Notes under the pieces: generated by a model | What the model saw: the letters and a program-made list of their open reading frames with translations, nothing else | What the model was told of the DNA's origin: nothing | Databases searched by the model: none | In this document: positions 1 to 8,997 of the stretch, piece after piece | How the letters are laid out: every line of letters begins with the position of its first letter | Numbering within the stretch: the first letter of the stretch is position 1 | Position numbers and translations under genes: made by a program | Assembly (NCBI RefSeq): GCF_016879755.1 | Contig: NZ_WOFU01000001.1 | Coordinates: 1 to 64,000, forward strand | Direction of reading: 5' to 3' | Length of the DNA: 64,000 bases | From: Bacillus sp. B15-48 | GTDB taxonomy: Bacteria; Bacillota; Bacilli; Bacillales; Cytobacillaceae

Positions 1-130
1 AGGTTGCCCACGTGTTACTCACCCGTCCGCCGCTAATCTTTAAAAGCAAGCTTTTAAAGATTCGCTCGACTTGCATGTATTAGGCACGCCGCCAGCGTTC
101 GTCCTGAGCCAGGATCAAACTCTCCAAATA
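1..130 (-). rRNA. 16S ribosomal RNA, 5' end (partial)
   Basis: The minus strand begins with the universal 16S start (GAGAGTTTGATCCTGGCTCAG, complement at about 105-125), followed by the conserved GACGAACGCTGGCGGCGTGCC and the V1 hairpin. The rest of the gene lies beyond the left edge of the window. The exact 5' end is inferred from the family and may be off by a few bases. The leader and promoters lie at 131-401. Confidence 0.97.
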
Positions 131-228
131 AGAGTAAGCTTTAGCTCATAAAATAAAACGTTGGCTCATGTTCTCTATGTTATATAGAAGAAACATGATA
201 AATATTGTTTGTTGACGCTTGTTTGTTT

Positions 229-243
229 AGTTTTCAAAGAGCA
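229..243 (-). promoter_or_regulatory. rrn leader boxA antitermination site
   Basis: On the minus strand the sequence reads TGCTCTTTGAAAACT, the boxA motif typical of Bacillus rRNA leaders, where Nus factors bind for antitermination. It lies between the rrn promoters and the 16S 5' end, as expected. Confidence 0.85.
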
Positions 244-277
244 ATAAATTAACTTGCCGCTCTGAAGCGACTTTATT

Positions 278-306
278 AATATATCACACCGTTACGCACC
301 CGTCAA
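278..306 (-). promoter_or_regulatory. rrn promoter P2 (sigma A type)
   Basis: Minus-strand -35 TTGACG, a spacer of exactly 17 bp, and -10 TATATT. It is the promoter nearer to the 16S gene and the stronger match of the tandem pair. rRNA operons of Bacillus commonly carry two such promoters. Confidence 0.85.
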
Positions 307-372
307 TACCTTTTTTGTTTTTCTATTTTGTAACAAAAGGAATATTAGGTTCGTTCATCGGCGACAGGTATT

Positions 373-401
373 AATATATCATACCATATTAGTCATTGCA
401 A
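373..401 (-). promoter_or_regulatory. rrn promoter P1 (sigma A type)
   Basis: Minus-strand -35 TTGCAA, a 17-bp spacer and -10 TATATT, about 95 bp upstream of P2. The stretch 131-469 therefore holds only the rrn leader and its two promoters, and no gene is seen in it. Confidence 0.75.
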
Positions 402-469
402 TATATTTTTTAAAAAAACCTTTCCAAAATACATAAAGCATCTAGAACTTTTCTTTCCCGTTTTCCCCC

Positions 470-1378
470 TTATATTCTCCCCTTGAATTTTACGTATTTT
501 AAAGGCGATTTCTGTCCGTCATATAGATACAAACCAATTCCAAAGATAACAATCAATCCCCCGATAATTTGCGACCAAATAACTTTTTCACTAAGAATAA
601 AATAAGCTAACACAGTAGCACCAACAGGTTCAAATAAAATAGCGATTGAAATAGTTGAGGTACTCAGCCATTTCACCACCCAATTAAGGATTGAATGACC
701 TAGCAGCGTTGGAAAAATAGCTAAGAGAATAAAATAAACCCAATCGATTGATGGATAACCTAAAAAACCCTCTCCTGTAAATAGCACATAGAAAAACAGC
801 GTAATCGAGCTAATGATATAAACTACGAATGTATAAGTAATCATCGATACTCTTTTCCTTACAGATTGACCAAACATAAGGTAAAATGTAATTAGAGCAC
901 AGGCTGCTAGCGCAAGCATATCACCAAAAAAAGCTGACCCACTAACCTTTAAATCACCCCAACTAATAATAACGCTACCTATTATTGCAATCACACCTGC
1001 GGATATCGCTTTAACTGAAAACTTTTCATTAAAAAAGAGATAAGTTCCTACAAACGCAAAAATCGGTTGCAATGTAACAAGGACTGTTGAACTAGCAACG
1101 GTTGTGTAGTTTAACGATTCAAACCAAAGAATAAAATGAAAAGCTAAAAAAATTCCAGCTACTGAGGATAGACCCCAATCTACCAGTGTAATCCGTTTTA
1201 ATTCAGAAACATATTTCAATATAAAAATTGGTAACATGAGCAGAACAGTAAAAAAGAGGCGATAAAACGCAATCACCCCAGATGGTGCCGTTGATAATTT
1301 AACTAGAATAGCCGATGTAGAAATAGACGTTACTGCAATTGCCAATACTACATAAGGATTCAATTTTATTTTTCCCAC
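470..1378 (-). CDS. EamA/DMT-family membrane exporter
   Basis: A 302-residue inner-membrane protein with about ten hydrophobic segments arranged as two EamA repeats, the usual size for drug/metabolite transporter family members such as RhaT- or YdcZ-like exporters. The second repeat shows the family-typical stretch ISIAILFEPVGATVLAYFIL near residues 245-265. The start is GTG with GAGGCGG upstream. The substrate cannot be told from sequence. The gene stands alone, convergent with the rrn leader on its left and divergent from the MgtC gene. Confidence 0.88.
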   Translation of the reverse strand: MGKIKLNPYVVLAIAVTSISTSAILVKLSTAPSGVIAFYRLFFTVLLMLPIFILKYVSELKRITLVDWGLSSVAGIFLAFHFILWFESLNYTTVASSTVLVTLQPIFAFVGTYLFFNEKFSVKAISAGVIAIIGSVIISWGDLKVSGSAFFGDMLALAACALITFYLMFGQSVRKRVSMITYTFVVYIISSITLFFYVLFTGEGFLGYPSIDWVYFILLAIFPTLLGHSILNWVVKWLSTSTISIAILFEPVGATVLAYFILSEKVIWSQIIGGLIVIFGIGLYLYDGQKSPLKYVKFKGRI

Positions 1379-1608
1379 ACTTTTTCCGCCTCTCCACGAA
1401 TAAACATCTAAGTATATAAGGAAGTTTAACCGATTTTAATAAGGAATCAATAATAATATTATTCACTACGTCACCAATCACCCGGGGCGTTATGAATACG
1501 ATATAGTAATAGTAGTAAAATTATCTCTTGGACAAGTCTTTATCTTTTTTTATGATAATTTCTAATGATAATGAATACTTATTTATTAATAGAGGAGGGA
1601 AGAAAAAA

Positions 1609-2307
1609 ATGATGACAACTTTTCTCGAAACGGAAACCTTGATTCGGCTAGGTATTTCAGCGTTTTTAGGTCTAATTATCGGTCTCGAACGAGAAATAAA
1701 GCGTAAACCTGTAGGATTAAAAACAAGCTTGGTCATTAGTATCGTTAGTTGCCTCCTCACCATTGTTTCCATAGAGTCAGCCTATAAATTCCCTGGTGTT
1801 GATGATGTCAACATTACGATGGATCCTCTCCGTCTTGCCGCTCAAATCGTCTCTGGTATCGGTTTTCTAGGTGCAGGAGTCATATTAAGGAGAGGAAATG
1901 ACACCATTTCCGGTTTAACAACCGCCGCGATGATTTGGGGTGCCGCTGGTATCGGCATAGCTGTAGGGGCTGGATTTTATTTCGAAGCAATGGCCGGTGT
2001 TGCACTGTTAATTTTAAGCGTAGAGTTTATGCCCTTTCTCATGTCACTGATAGGCCCGAGGCAGTTAAGAGAAAAAGAATTAACACTTGAATTTCAAGTG
2101 AAAAACAAAAAAAGAATTGCAGATGTACTTATTGAAATAAAAAGGGAGAAGATGTCTATTAAAAAGCTTCGCATAAAGGATAATGAAGAAGGACATCAAC
2201 TCGTTCAGCTAATCATAACTGTCAATCATCGTAAGCAAACAACAGATATTTATGAAACCGTTTCTTCAATGACGGAAATCGAGCGTGTAAAGATTGAAGA
2301 GTTATAA
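1609..2307 (+). CDS. MgtC/SapB-family membrane protein
   Basis: A 232-residue protein. The first ~140 residues hold the MgtC membrane domain: short charged loop GLEREIKRKPVGLKTS, then the conserved IVSGIGFLGAGVIL and GLTTAAMIWGAAGIG segments. A soluble ACT-like tail of ~85 residues follows. Family members are linked to Mg2+ limitation and membrane potential. The ATG at 1609 is chosen because GAGGAGGGA lies just upstream; a longer TTG reading from 1528 lacks a ribosome site. No Mg2+ riboswitch is recognisable in 1379-1608. Confidence 0.9.
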   Translation: MMTTFLETETLIRLGISAFLGLIIGLEREIKRKPVGLKTSLVISIVSCLLTIVSIESAYKFPGVDDVNITMDPLRLAAQIVSGIGFLGAGVILRRGNDTISGLTTAAMIWGAAGIGIAVGAGFYFEAMAGVALLILSVEFMPFLMSLIGPRQLREKELTLEFQVKNKKRIADVLIEIKREKMSIKKLRIKDNEEGHQLVQLIITVNHRKQTTDIYETVSSMTEIERVKIEEL

Positions 2308-2333
2308 TTATTCATATCAAATTTAAAAATCAC

Positions 2334-2362
2334 TTGCAAGCCAAATCAGATGTGTGTATAAT
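2334..2362 (+). promoter_or_regulatory. tRNA-Ala promoter
   Basis: -35 TTGCAA, 17-bp spacer, perfect -10 TATAAT, ending 23 bp before the tRNA 5' end. It shows that the tRNA is transcribed on its own. Confidence 0.85.
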
Positions 2363-2385
2363 CTTCTTGTAGCACTTATTAATAT

Positions 2386-2458
<73 letters not shown>

Positions 2459-2462
2459 TTCA

Positions 2463-2502
2463 ATAAAAAAACGTGATTCCTCTTAGGATCACGTTTTTTT
2501 AT
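2463..2502. terminator. Bidirectional terminator, tRNA-Ala / plsC
   Basis: A hairpin with AACGTGATtCC and GGaTCACGTT arms, A-rich on the left and T-rich on the right. It can terminate both the tRNA and the convergent acyltransferase gene. Confidence 0.85.
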
Positions 2503-2518
2503 TGAAACTATTGTTTTA

Positions 2519-3220
2519 TTACAAATGTTTTTTAATTTGTGTTAGTACTTCTGTGGCTAGTTCGTTCGTATCTTTAAAGTTTTTTGAATCGATAGCTTCA
2601 GAATAATGTACAAAAACTTTAGCAGGTGTATTTTTCCCTTTTTTCTCGATCAATTTGTAAGAATCCTTGATGGAAACAGGAATGACCTTAACTCCCGATT
2701 TAATAGCAATTCTTAAACTACCTGCTTTAAAATCTCCAACTTGAGAACTTTTACTTCTAGTTCCTTCTGGGAAAACAGCCATAGAATAACCTAACTTTAA
2801 ATTTTGGATGGCCTCATTTATAGCTTTTAAGGAACTACGAGCATTATCCCTGTCGATAAACACGCAGCCCCGCTCTTTCATCCAATAACCCAATAAAGGA
2901 ATCTTCTCCATTTCCTTCTTAGCGACAAACGCCATCGTTTGAGGAGCTGTTGAATATAATAGTGGAATATCCATATTCCCTTGATGGTTGCTAACATATA
3001 ATACAGGTTCATCTGAAGGAACATTCTCTGTTCCTGTTACGGTTACATCGGCACCTGAAATTTTCACTAACTTTTTTGTGCATTTTAAAATAAAACGATC
3101 AATTAGTTCCACCTTCTCTTTGTTCTTACCTGCTTTATTTAATCTATTTATGGTAAAGGTTTTATTTGCTTTACTTAAAATATATCCCCACATATATCCT
3201 TGAAATACTAGAGTGCGCAT
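2519..3220 (-). CDS. plsC: 1-acyl-sn-glycerol-3-phosphate acyltransferase (PlsC type)
   Basis: A 233-residue acyltransferase that would add the second acyl chain to lysophosphatidic acid in phospholipid synthesis at the membrane. The catalytic HX4D motif is NHQGNMD (His79, Asp84) and the substrate motif FPEGTRS lies near residue 154. An N-terminal hydrophobic stretch anchors it. The ribosome site is GAGGT. Unusually, a Fur-like box lies between its probable -35 and -10 regions, suggesting iron control, which I infer from the motif only. Confidence 0.9.
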   Translation of the reverse strand: MRTLVFQGYMWGYILSKANKTFTINRLNKAGKNKEKVELIDRFILKCTKKLVKISGADVTVTGTENVPSDEPVLYVSNHQGNMDIPLLYSTAPQTMAFVAKKEMEKIPLLGYWMKERGCVFIDRDNARSSLKAINEAIQNLKLGYSMAVFPEGTRSKSSQVGDFKAGSLRIAIKSGVKVIPVSIKDSYKLIEKKGKNTPAKVFVHYSEAIDSKNFKDTNELATEVLTQIKKHL

Positions 3221-3274
3221 ATTTACCTCTTTTCTATTAATATTACATTTTTATTTAAAAAACCTTTCAGTCGT

Positions 3275-3300
3275 ATTATACGGTAATGATTTTCATTATT
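3275..3300 (-). promoter_or_regulatory. plsC promoter region with Fur-like box
   Basis: On the minus strand, a -10 TATAAT (complement at 3275-3280) is immediately preceded by AATAATGAAAATCATTACC (3282-3300), which matches 15 of 19 positions of the Fur consensus GATAATGATAATCATTATC. The -35 is poorly conserved. The overlap would let Fur-Fe block this promoter. Confidence 0.5.
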
Positions 3301-3389
3301 AATTGATGGAGATCAAGTTATTTTATTTTCTTCTTTAAACATCCTTTTTTTATAGGAGTCACCGCTTCTTAAAGTAGGGTTTTACAAAA

Positions 3390-3422
3390 AACAAAAAACC
3401 TTGTTTTTCAGCAAGGTTTTGT
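3390..3422 (-). terminator. Terminator of the TGA-interrupted lipoprotein gene
   Basis: On the minus strand AAAACCTTG and CAAGGTTTT form a hairpin followed by TTGTTTTTTG, six bases past the stop codon of the gene at 3428. Confidence 0.85.
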
Positions 3423-3427
3423 AAGTC

Positions 3428-3940
3428 TTACTTATTTAATTTCTCTAACCCATCTTTAATTTCCGCGATTGACTTGTCCGCTTGCTCTCCCCAGAAATCA
3501 GTAATTGTATTTAATACTAACGTTCCTTCTCCATCAATAATTGCATACCCTCTATAAGCGGTATCACCATTTTTCATTTTCATATGACTGACTAATTCGA
3601 GATTCTCATCCGAAATAAACGGTAAACTTTTGCCATAATAGCTTTCAAGCTGAGTATAGAGTTCAAGCTGGTTTTCCGGTTGATCATTGCTAATAATATA
3701 AATGTCTGCATTCACTCCATTTAATTTATCAAGATTTTCATGCAACCCAACGAGTTGCTGCTGACAAATACCTCAGGTGTATGAAGTGATAAAAAAGAAT
3801 ACTGCAGGTTCACCAGTCGGGAAAACCACCTCTTCATTGTGCTGATTCACTAATGCTATAGGTTCATCCAACTTCCCTTGTCCACATGCAGCTAGCAATA
3901 AAACGAATAATAAAATTGGAATAATCACTTTTCCCTTCAT
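3428..3940 (-). CDS. Thioredoxin-fold lipoprotein, probable selenoprotein (in-frame TGA)
   Basis: The reading frame runs from ATG at 3940 (AAAGGAG upstream) to TAA at 3428 and is 170 codons long if the TGA at 3773-3775 is read through. Residues 1-19 are a lipoprotein signal with lipobox LLAAC. Residues 45-55 form a hydrophobic strand of a redoxin fold (VFFFITSYT), followed by U56-G-I-C59, where U is the TGA. The tail (HENLDKLNG onward, including YAIIDGEGTLVLN) resembles AhpC/TSA-type redoxins. Cys is expected at position 56. A stable hairpin starts 14 bases past the TGA. The reading frame is otherwise intact, with its own ribosome site and terminator, so recoding is favoured over a pseudogene. 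A simple Cys-to-stop mutation remains possible. Confidence 0.75.
3739..3760 (-). promoter_or_regulatory. Candidate bacterial SECIS hairpin
   Basis: On the minus strand GCAACTC pairs with GGGTTGC (7 bp including one U-G pair) around a GUU loop. Two further pairs form below a bulged A. The loop begins 21 nt after the TGA at 3773-3775 and its first base is G. As I recall the bSECIS consensus, the loop should be 3-14 nt with G in the first two positions and 16-37 nt from the UGA; this hairpin fits. Confidence 0.6.
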
Positions 3941-4103
3941 ATGTACTCCTTTTTCATATTTTTACTTTTGTCTGTTCTTTAGTTTATTACTCCTATATAT
4001 TCGCGTCAAGTTTCACATTGTAGCTATTCAAAATTATATACCTTCTTTATGTGATAAAGCGAAACTTCCAGCAGTGGGGTTTTACTGCCAGTTAATCTGC
4101 GAT

Positions 4104-4137
4104 AAAATAAAAACAGACCCTTTTAGGGTCTGTTTGA
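4104..4137 (-). terminator. Terminator of the cold-shock gene
   Basis: AAACAGACCC / GGGTCTGTTT arms around a 5-nt loop, followed on the minus strand by TTTATTTTAT. Confidence 0.88.
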
Positions 4138-4146
4138 AATTGTAAT

Positions 4147-4347
4147 TTAGTTTTTACGAACGTTAGCTGCTTGTGGTCCACGAGCACCTTGCTCAACGTC
4201 AAAAGTTACATCTTGACCTTCTTCAAGTGATTTGAAGCCGTCGCCTTGGATAGCTGAGAAATGTACGAATACATCATCTCCACCTTCGCGCTCGATGAAT
4301 CCGAAACCTTTTTCTGCATTAAACCATTTTACTTTACCGTTTTCCAT
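4147..4347 (-). CDS. Cold-shock protein (CspA/CspB family)
   Basis: A 66-residue single cold-shock domain with RNP1 KGFGFIE and RNP2 VFVHFSAI, the standard size for Bacillus CspB, CspC or CspD. It binds single-stranded nucleic acid and acts as an RNA chaperone. The ribosome site is AGGAGG. The ~290-bp upstream stretch (4348-4635) has no other gene on this strand and may contain the long untranslated leader usual for csp genes. Which paralogue it is cannot be decided here. Confidence 0.97.
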   Translation of the reverse strand: MENGKVKWFNAEKGFGFIEREGGDDVFVHFSAIQGDGFKSLEEGQDVTFDVEQGARGPQAANVRKN

Positions 4348-4635
4348 TTTTGTTGCCTCCTAGTGTGCAATCCACACAATATTAGTACTATTCTTGCTCA
4401 TTGTGTATCCAGGCGAAAAGTATAACTTGTTCTTCCTAATATACCGAACAAAAATAATTCTTTTATATAGTAACAGATATTGAAAGAATTAGCAAGCGAT
4501 TACCAACGAACATAATTTAAAACAATTTTAAATCATTAATTGAATCGTTTTATAACGTGAATCTTTTTAAAAAGAAGCTGTTGTGTCGATAGTGAGAAAG
4601 AACACTATTTTCCGTTAAGAAAGTGAGGTGCCTAC

Positions 4636-5742
4636 ATGAGATTAATCCTTTTAATTATTTTAGGGCTATTTGTGTATCTTTATTGGCCACTTATTGATGA
4701 GAATATAAGGATAGGAAAAGAGATAATTAAATCAATTCCGGTTGAGATAAATAGAGAGACGGAGAAGGACCACCTTTCTACACTTAGAGAAGAATGGAAT
4801 CAAATCAAAACACGTATAAACGACATCTCCGATAAAAATACAGAAAAAGCGAAAGAACCTGAACGAAAAAAGGGCCCGAATAATCAATACTTTTCTGTTT
4901 CAAACATTGAGCTTGGAGACGATAGAAATAAACTTGAGCAATGGATTGGACCTCCCGAACGTTCATCCATTAATGAATATGGTGTTTTTTGGCATACTTA
5001 TCACGATCACTTCCAAAACTTTTTGATGCTGGCATATGACGACGAAGATAAAGTTGCTGCCATTTACACAAATCATGATTTAATTAGCTCAACAGGCGGA
5101 ATCGAACTTGGATCCCCCCGCGGATTCGTCCTTGAACAACTCGGTTCACCTATTGAGAGGATTCAAAAAGGTTTGACCTTTTATCAACTTCCACATGATC
5201 GTGGTTACGATTTATTTCACATTGACGGGGCTCACGTTTGGATTTTTTATGATTTTCATCAAAACGATACTGTTACTGCAATCCAAATTATCAGTAATAA
5301 ACTTGAACAGCAACGGAGCAACTTCTACACAAGAGAGAGTGATGAATTAAGAGAAGGGTTTGAACATCAACTATTCGACCTGACCAATGCAACAAGAATG
5401 AAACATAACGTTCCTATCTTACAATGGGATAATCATGCAAAAAATGCAGCACGCCGTCATAGCAAAGATATGGCGGATAACGGTTTCTTTAGTCATACAA
5501 ATTTAAATGGGAAGTCTCCTTTTGATCGTATGGAGGCAGAGAATATTCCTTTTTCTGTTGCAGGAGAAAACCTAGCTTACGGACAAACAAGCAGCATATT
5601 TGCTCACGAAGGTTTAATGAATTCAATCGGCCACCGCGAAAACATTTTAAGAGCAGATTTTCGTCTCGTAGGTATTGGTGTCGCCTTTAATTTAGACTCC
5701 CATCCTTATTATACGCAAAATTTTTACAGCAAAAGACCCTAA
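4636..5742 (+). CDS. CAP-domain protein with CAP-associated N-terminal domain (YlbC-like)
   Basis: A 368-residue protein: an N-terminal membrane anchor (residues 1-18, MRLILLIILGLFVYLYWPL), a charged linker, a CAP-associated domain (about 85-225, with repeated LEQLGSP-type blocks) and a C-terminal CAP/SCP domain (about 240-368) carrying RHSKDMADNGFFSHTN, GENLAYG and GHRENIL. This architecture matches B. subtilis YlbC. It is probably extracellular and anchored. The biochemical role of bacterial CAP proteins is not settled. The ribosome site is GAGGTG. Confidence 0.88.
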   Translation: MRLILLIILGLFVYLYWPLIDENIRIGKEIIKSIPVEINRETEKDHLSTLREEWNQIKTRINDISDKNTEKAKEPERKKGPNNQYFSVSNIELGDDRNKLEQWIGPPERSSINEYGVFWHTYHDHFQNFLMLAYDDEDKVAAIYTNHDLISSTGGIELGSPRGFVLEQLGSPIERIQKGLTFYQLPHDRGYDLFHIDGAHVWIFYDFHQNDTVTAIQIISNKLEQQRSNFYTRESDELREGFEHQLFDLTNATRMKHNVPILQWDNHAKNAARRHSKDMADNGFFSHTNLNGKSPFDRMEAENIPFSVAGENLAYGQTSSIFAHEGLMNSIGHRENILRADFRLVGIGVAFNLDSHPYYTQNFYSKRP

Positions 5743-5893
5743 TTCGGGAAAGGGTAGTCTAGTTCCTTTCCTGAATAGGATCTTATGAAACCTATGAGGT
5801 TTTTAGCTGCCAAATAAGAAAAAGTGACCACGTGAGTTTCACACCTAACCAACCTGTCCTCACAAGAGAGGATAAAATGAGTTAATAGACTTG

Positions 5894-6508
5894 TCAATTT
5901 TTAGGATGATTTCTATTTCGTATCATTTTAACAAAGATAAAGATCCCAAGAAATAAAAATAGGAAATAAAAAAATGTTTTATAAAGCTCAGCATACGTCA
6001 TGATTTCTTTCCACGACTCCCCTAAATATGCCCCTAAGCTAACTAAAATCGTATTCCAAATTAACGTACCGAAAGTTGAAAAAAGGATAAACGTAACGAT
6101 ATTCATTTTTGCCATCCCTGCTGGAATCGAAATTAGACTGCGGACAACTGGAATTAAACGGCAAAAAAACACTGTCCATGGACCAAAGCGAATAAACCAC
6201 CCTTCAGCTGTACGAATATCTCGTTTCGAAACTTTTAACAATCGGCCGCGGCGCTCTACAAACCTTTCTAATTGTTGAACATTTATCATCCTACCAATCC
6301 AATATAAAATAATCGCTCCAAGTACTGATCCTAAAGTCGAAGCGACGATAACGCCCGGGACTGTTAAGCCCGTTCTTGTCGTCATAAAGCCGCTAAAAGG
6401 AAGGACTAGTTCTGATGGTATTGGGGGAAATAGATTTTCCAATGCAATAACAACCAGTATCCCGATATAGCCAAACTCCTCCATAATTGAAAAAATCCAT
6501 TCTTCCAT
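5894..6508 (-). CDS. DedA-family membrane protein
   Basis: A 204-residue membrane protein with the DedA/VTT pattern: ENLFPPIPSELVLPFSGF near residue 23, a glycine-rich helix, and FCRLIPVVRSLISIPAGMAKM near residue 115. DedA proteins act in membrane lipid homeostasis, and some are flippases for phosphatidylethanolamine or undecaprenyl phosphate. The ribosome site is GGAGGAGAAG. The gene stands alone. Confidence 0.93.
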   Translation of the reverse strand: MEEWIFSIMEEFGYIGILVVIALENLFPPIPSELVLPFSGFMTTRTGLTVPGVIVASTLGSVLGAIILYWIGRMINVQQLERFVERRGRLLKVSKRDIRTAEGWFIRFGPWTVFFCRLIPVVRSLISIPAGMAKMNIVTFILFSTFGTLIWNTILVSLGAYLGESWKEIMTYAELYKTFFYFLFLFLGIFIFVKMIRNRNHPKN

Positions 6509-6654
6509 TCTTCTCCTCCATGAATTTCCTTTTGACCTGCTACATTTAGTATTAAGTAGACGTCTTACTACCAGTTATTGCGGATCGTAAAACTTGTCCA
6601 CAAAACATCATATGCTCAAAGATGATTTTGATAGACCTTTTTAAAAGGAAAAGA

Positions 6655-6700
6655 ACGAAAAAGATCTACAAGTGATTCAATAATGAACCCTTGTAGATCA
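6655..6700 (-). terminator. Terminator of malate synthase gene
   Basis: GATCTACAAG and CTTGTAGATC form an exact 10-bp stem, followed on the minus strand by TTTTTCGTTC. Confidence 0.85.
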
Positions 6701-6721
6701 ATGGTTATATTTCATTCGTTA

Positions 6722-8914
6722 TTAGGCAAATTTAGCTTTTGCTTCCTGACGACGGCGATGAAGGATCGGCTCAGTATAACCATTTGGTTGTTCAAGCCCT
6801 TCAAAAACTAGCTCACAAGCCGCTTGGAAAGCAACAGAATCATCATAATTCGGCGCCATTGGCCGGTAATTTACATCGCCAGCATTTTGTTCATCGACCA
6901 CTTTGGCCATTCGCTTCAATGTTTCCATCACTTGGTCCTTTGTACATATGCCATGACGCAACCAGTTTGTCATATGTTGACTGGATATTCTTAAGGTGGC
7001 GCGGTCTTCCATTAAACCAATATTATTAATATCAGGAACTTTCGAGCATCCTATTCCCTGCTCAACCCAACGAACAACATAACCTAGAATTCCTTGGGCA
7101 TTATTATCGAGTTCCTCCTGAATTTCTTCTGGGCTCCAATTCACATTCGCCGCAAATGGTATCTCAAGAATAGCATCACGTAAATCCTTCATCTCTGTTA
7201 TTAGCTCTTCCTGAACTCGCCTAACCTCAACTTGGTGATAATGTAACGCATGAAGAGTTGCTGCAGTTGGTGAAGGGACCCAAGCTGTATTTGCACCTGC
7301 TTTTGGATGGGCAACTTTTTGTTGTATCATATCTGCCATCAAATCTGGCATTGCCCACATCCCCTTCCCAATTTGCGCCCGTCCCCGAAGACCGACAGCT
7401 AAACCAGTATAAACATTCGATTTTTCATAGCCTTGCAGCCATGTGGATGACTTCATCTCATTTTTCCGAATCATCGGGCCAACTTCCATCGATGTATGCA
7501 TCTCATCGCCAGTACGATCGAGAAATCCCGTGTTAATAAAGACGATTCGTTCTTTAACCTCATAGATACAATTTTTTAAGTTAAGTGAGGTACGACGCTC
7601 TTCATCCATTACACCAATTTTTAGCGTATTTCGTTCAACCCCAATTAAATCCTCAATTCGATCAAAAAGCTCATTGGCAAACGCAACTTCAGCCGAACCA
7701 TGCATTTTCGGTTTTACGATATAAATCGATTCTTTTTGCGAATTTTTGAAGTTCCCACTCCCCAATATTGTGTGCTTCCCTATTAAACTCGTTACAACAC
7801 CATCAATAATTCCTTCAGGAACTTCTTGTCCATCTTCATCTAAAATAACATTACTTGTCATTAAATGACCTACATTACGAATGAACAGCATCGAACGACC
7901 ACGGAGTTTAAGCTCTTCGCCAGTAATAGATGTATATGTCCGATCGGAATTTAATGAACGAGTCATCACTCTTCCGTCTTTTTGAAAAGACGTTGTAAGG
8001 TCACCTTTCATCAAACCAAGCCAATTACGATAAATCAAAGTCTTATCTTGCGCATCAACTGCTGCAACTGAGTCCTCACAGTCAATGATCGTCGTTAAAG
8101 CCGCTTCAAGAAGAAGATCCTTTACTCCCGCTTTATCTGTTGCCCCAATGGAGTGAGTGCGGTCAATTTGAATTTCAAAGTGGAGATCATTATTCTTCAT
8201 TAGAATCGATTTAGGTTCCTCAGCCTCCCCTTGGTAACCGACCAGCTTACTATTGTCAGCCAGACCTGTCTTTGTTCCATTATTTAAAGAAACCAGCAAC
8301 TCACCATTAACGATTGAGTAGTGAACGGCATTTTTATGAGAAGCCCCTTTTAATGGTACAGTTTCATCCAAAAATTCACGGGCGAATTGAATGACTTTTT
8401 CACCACGAACAGGATTATAATTTCGTCCGCGTTCAGCGCCATTTTCTTCACTAATAGCATCTGTTCCGTACAATGCATCGTAAAGACTCCCCCACCGTGC
8501 ATTCGCTGCATTGAGCGCATAGCGGGCATTGTCACCAGGTACAACAAGTTGTGGTCCAGCTTGAAGAGAAATTTCATCATCGACATTCTCTGTTTCCACT
8601 TCATAATCTTCCACGTCAGGTTCAAGATAACCGATTTCAGATAAAAAAGTTTTATAGGTTTCGAAGTTGAAATTATCATAATTTTGTTGATGCCATGTAT
8701 CGATTTTTTTCTGAATCTCATCACGAATAGCAAGCAATTGTTTATTCCTTGGAGCTAAATCTTTTACAATCTGACCAAAGCCAAGCCAAAAAGCTTCCGT
8801 ATCGACTTGACTGCCTGGGATAACCTCTAGATTAATAAAATCATAAAGCTCCTTTGCTACTTGAAGATTCCCCGATTTCACATACTCTGTCATTTCTAAT
8901 TCCTCCAATTCCAT
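6722..8914 (-). CDS. glcB: Malate synthase G
   Basis: A 730-residue protein, the length of the monomeric G isoform. It condenses glyoxylate and acetyl-CoA to malate. Recognisable blocks include [45 protein letters not shown] and [21 protein letters not shown], all typical of GlcB. No isocitrate lyase is nearby, so it probably serves growth on glycolate or glyoxylate rather than acetate. The GntR gene just upstream on the same strand (84 bp away) is its likely regulator and may share a transcript. Confidence 0.96.
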   Translation of the reverse strand: MELEELEMTEYVKSGNLQVAKELYDFINLEVIPGSQVDTEAFWLGFGQIVKDLAPRNKQLLAIRDEIQKKIDTWHQQNYDNFNFETYKTFLSEIGYLEPDVEDYEVETENVDDEISLQAGPQLVVPGDNARYALNAANARWGSLYDALYGTDAISEENGAERGRNYNPVRGEKVIQFAREFLDETVPLKGASHKNAVHYSIVNGELLVSLNNGTKTGLADNSKLVGYQGEAEEPKSILMKNNDLHFEIQIDRTHSIGATDKAGVKDLLLEAALTTIIDCEDSVAAVDAQDKTLIYRNWLGLMKGDLTTSFQKDGRVMTRSLNSDRTYTSITGEELKLRGRSMLFIRNVGHLMTSNVILDEDGQEVPEGIIDGVVTSLIGKHTILGSGNFKNSQKESIYIVKPKMHGSAEVAFANELFDRIEDLIGVERNTLKIGVMDEERRTSLNLKNCIYEVKERIVFINTGFLDRTGDEMHTSMEVGPMIRKNEMKSSTWLQGYEKSNVYTGLAVGLRGRAQIGKGMWAMPDLMADMIQQKVAHPKAGANTAWVPSPTAATLHALHYHQVEVRRVQEELITEMKDLRDAILEIPFAANVNWSPEEIQEELDNNAQGILGYVVRWVEQGIGCSKVPDINNIGLMEDRATLRISSQHMTNWLRHGICTKDQVMETLKRMAKVVDEQNAGDVNYRPMAPNYDDSVAFQAACELVFEGLEQPNGYTEPILHRRRQEAKAKFA

Positions 8915-8997
8915 TTTGTATTTAGTTAATATATTAAATTAAATATATTCACATTCATCTATAAACTAGGTGACTGTTTTGCAATGCCTGATTCAAA

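Noticed and set aside
1555-1585. Fur box before the MgtC gene
   Set aside because: ATGATAAT occurs twice but as a direct repeat, not the inverted arrangement Fur needs.
1528-1608. Longer MgtC start (TTG at 1528)
   Set aside because: It lacks a ribosome site, while GAGGAGGGA sits just before the ATG at 1609. The extra 27 residues are polar and unlike the family.
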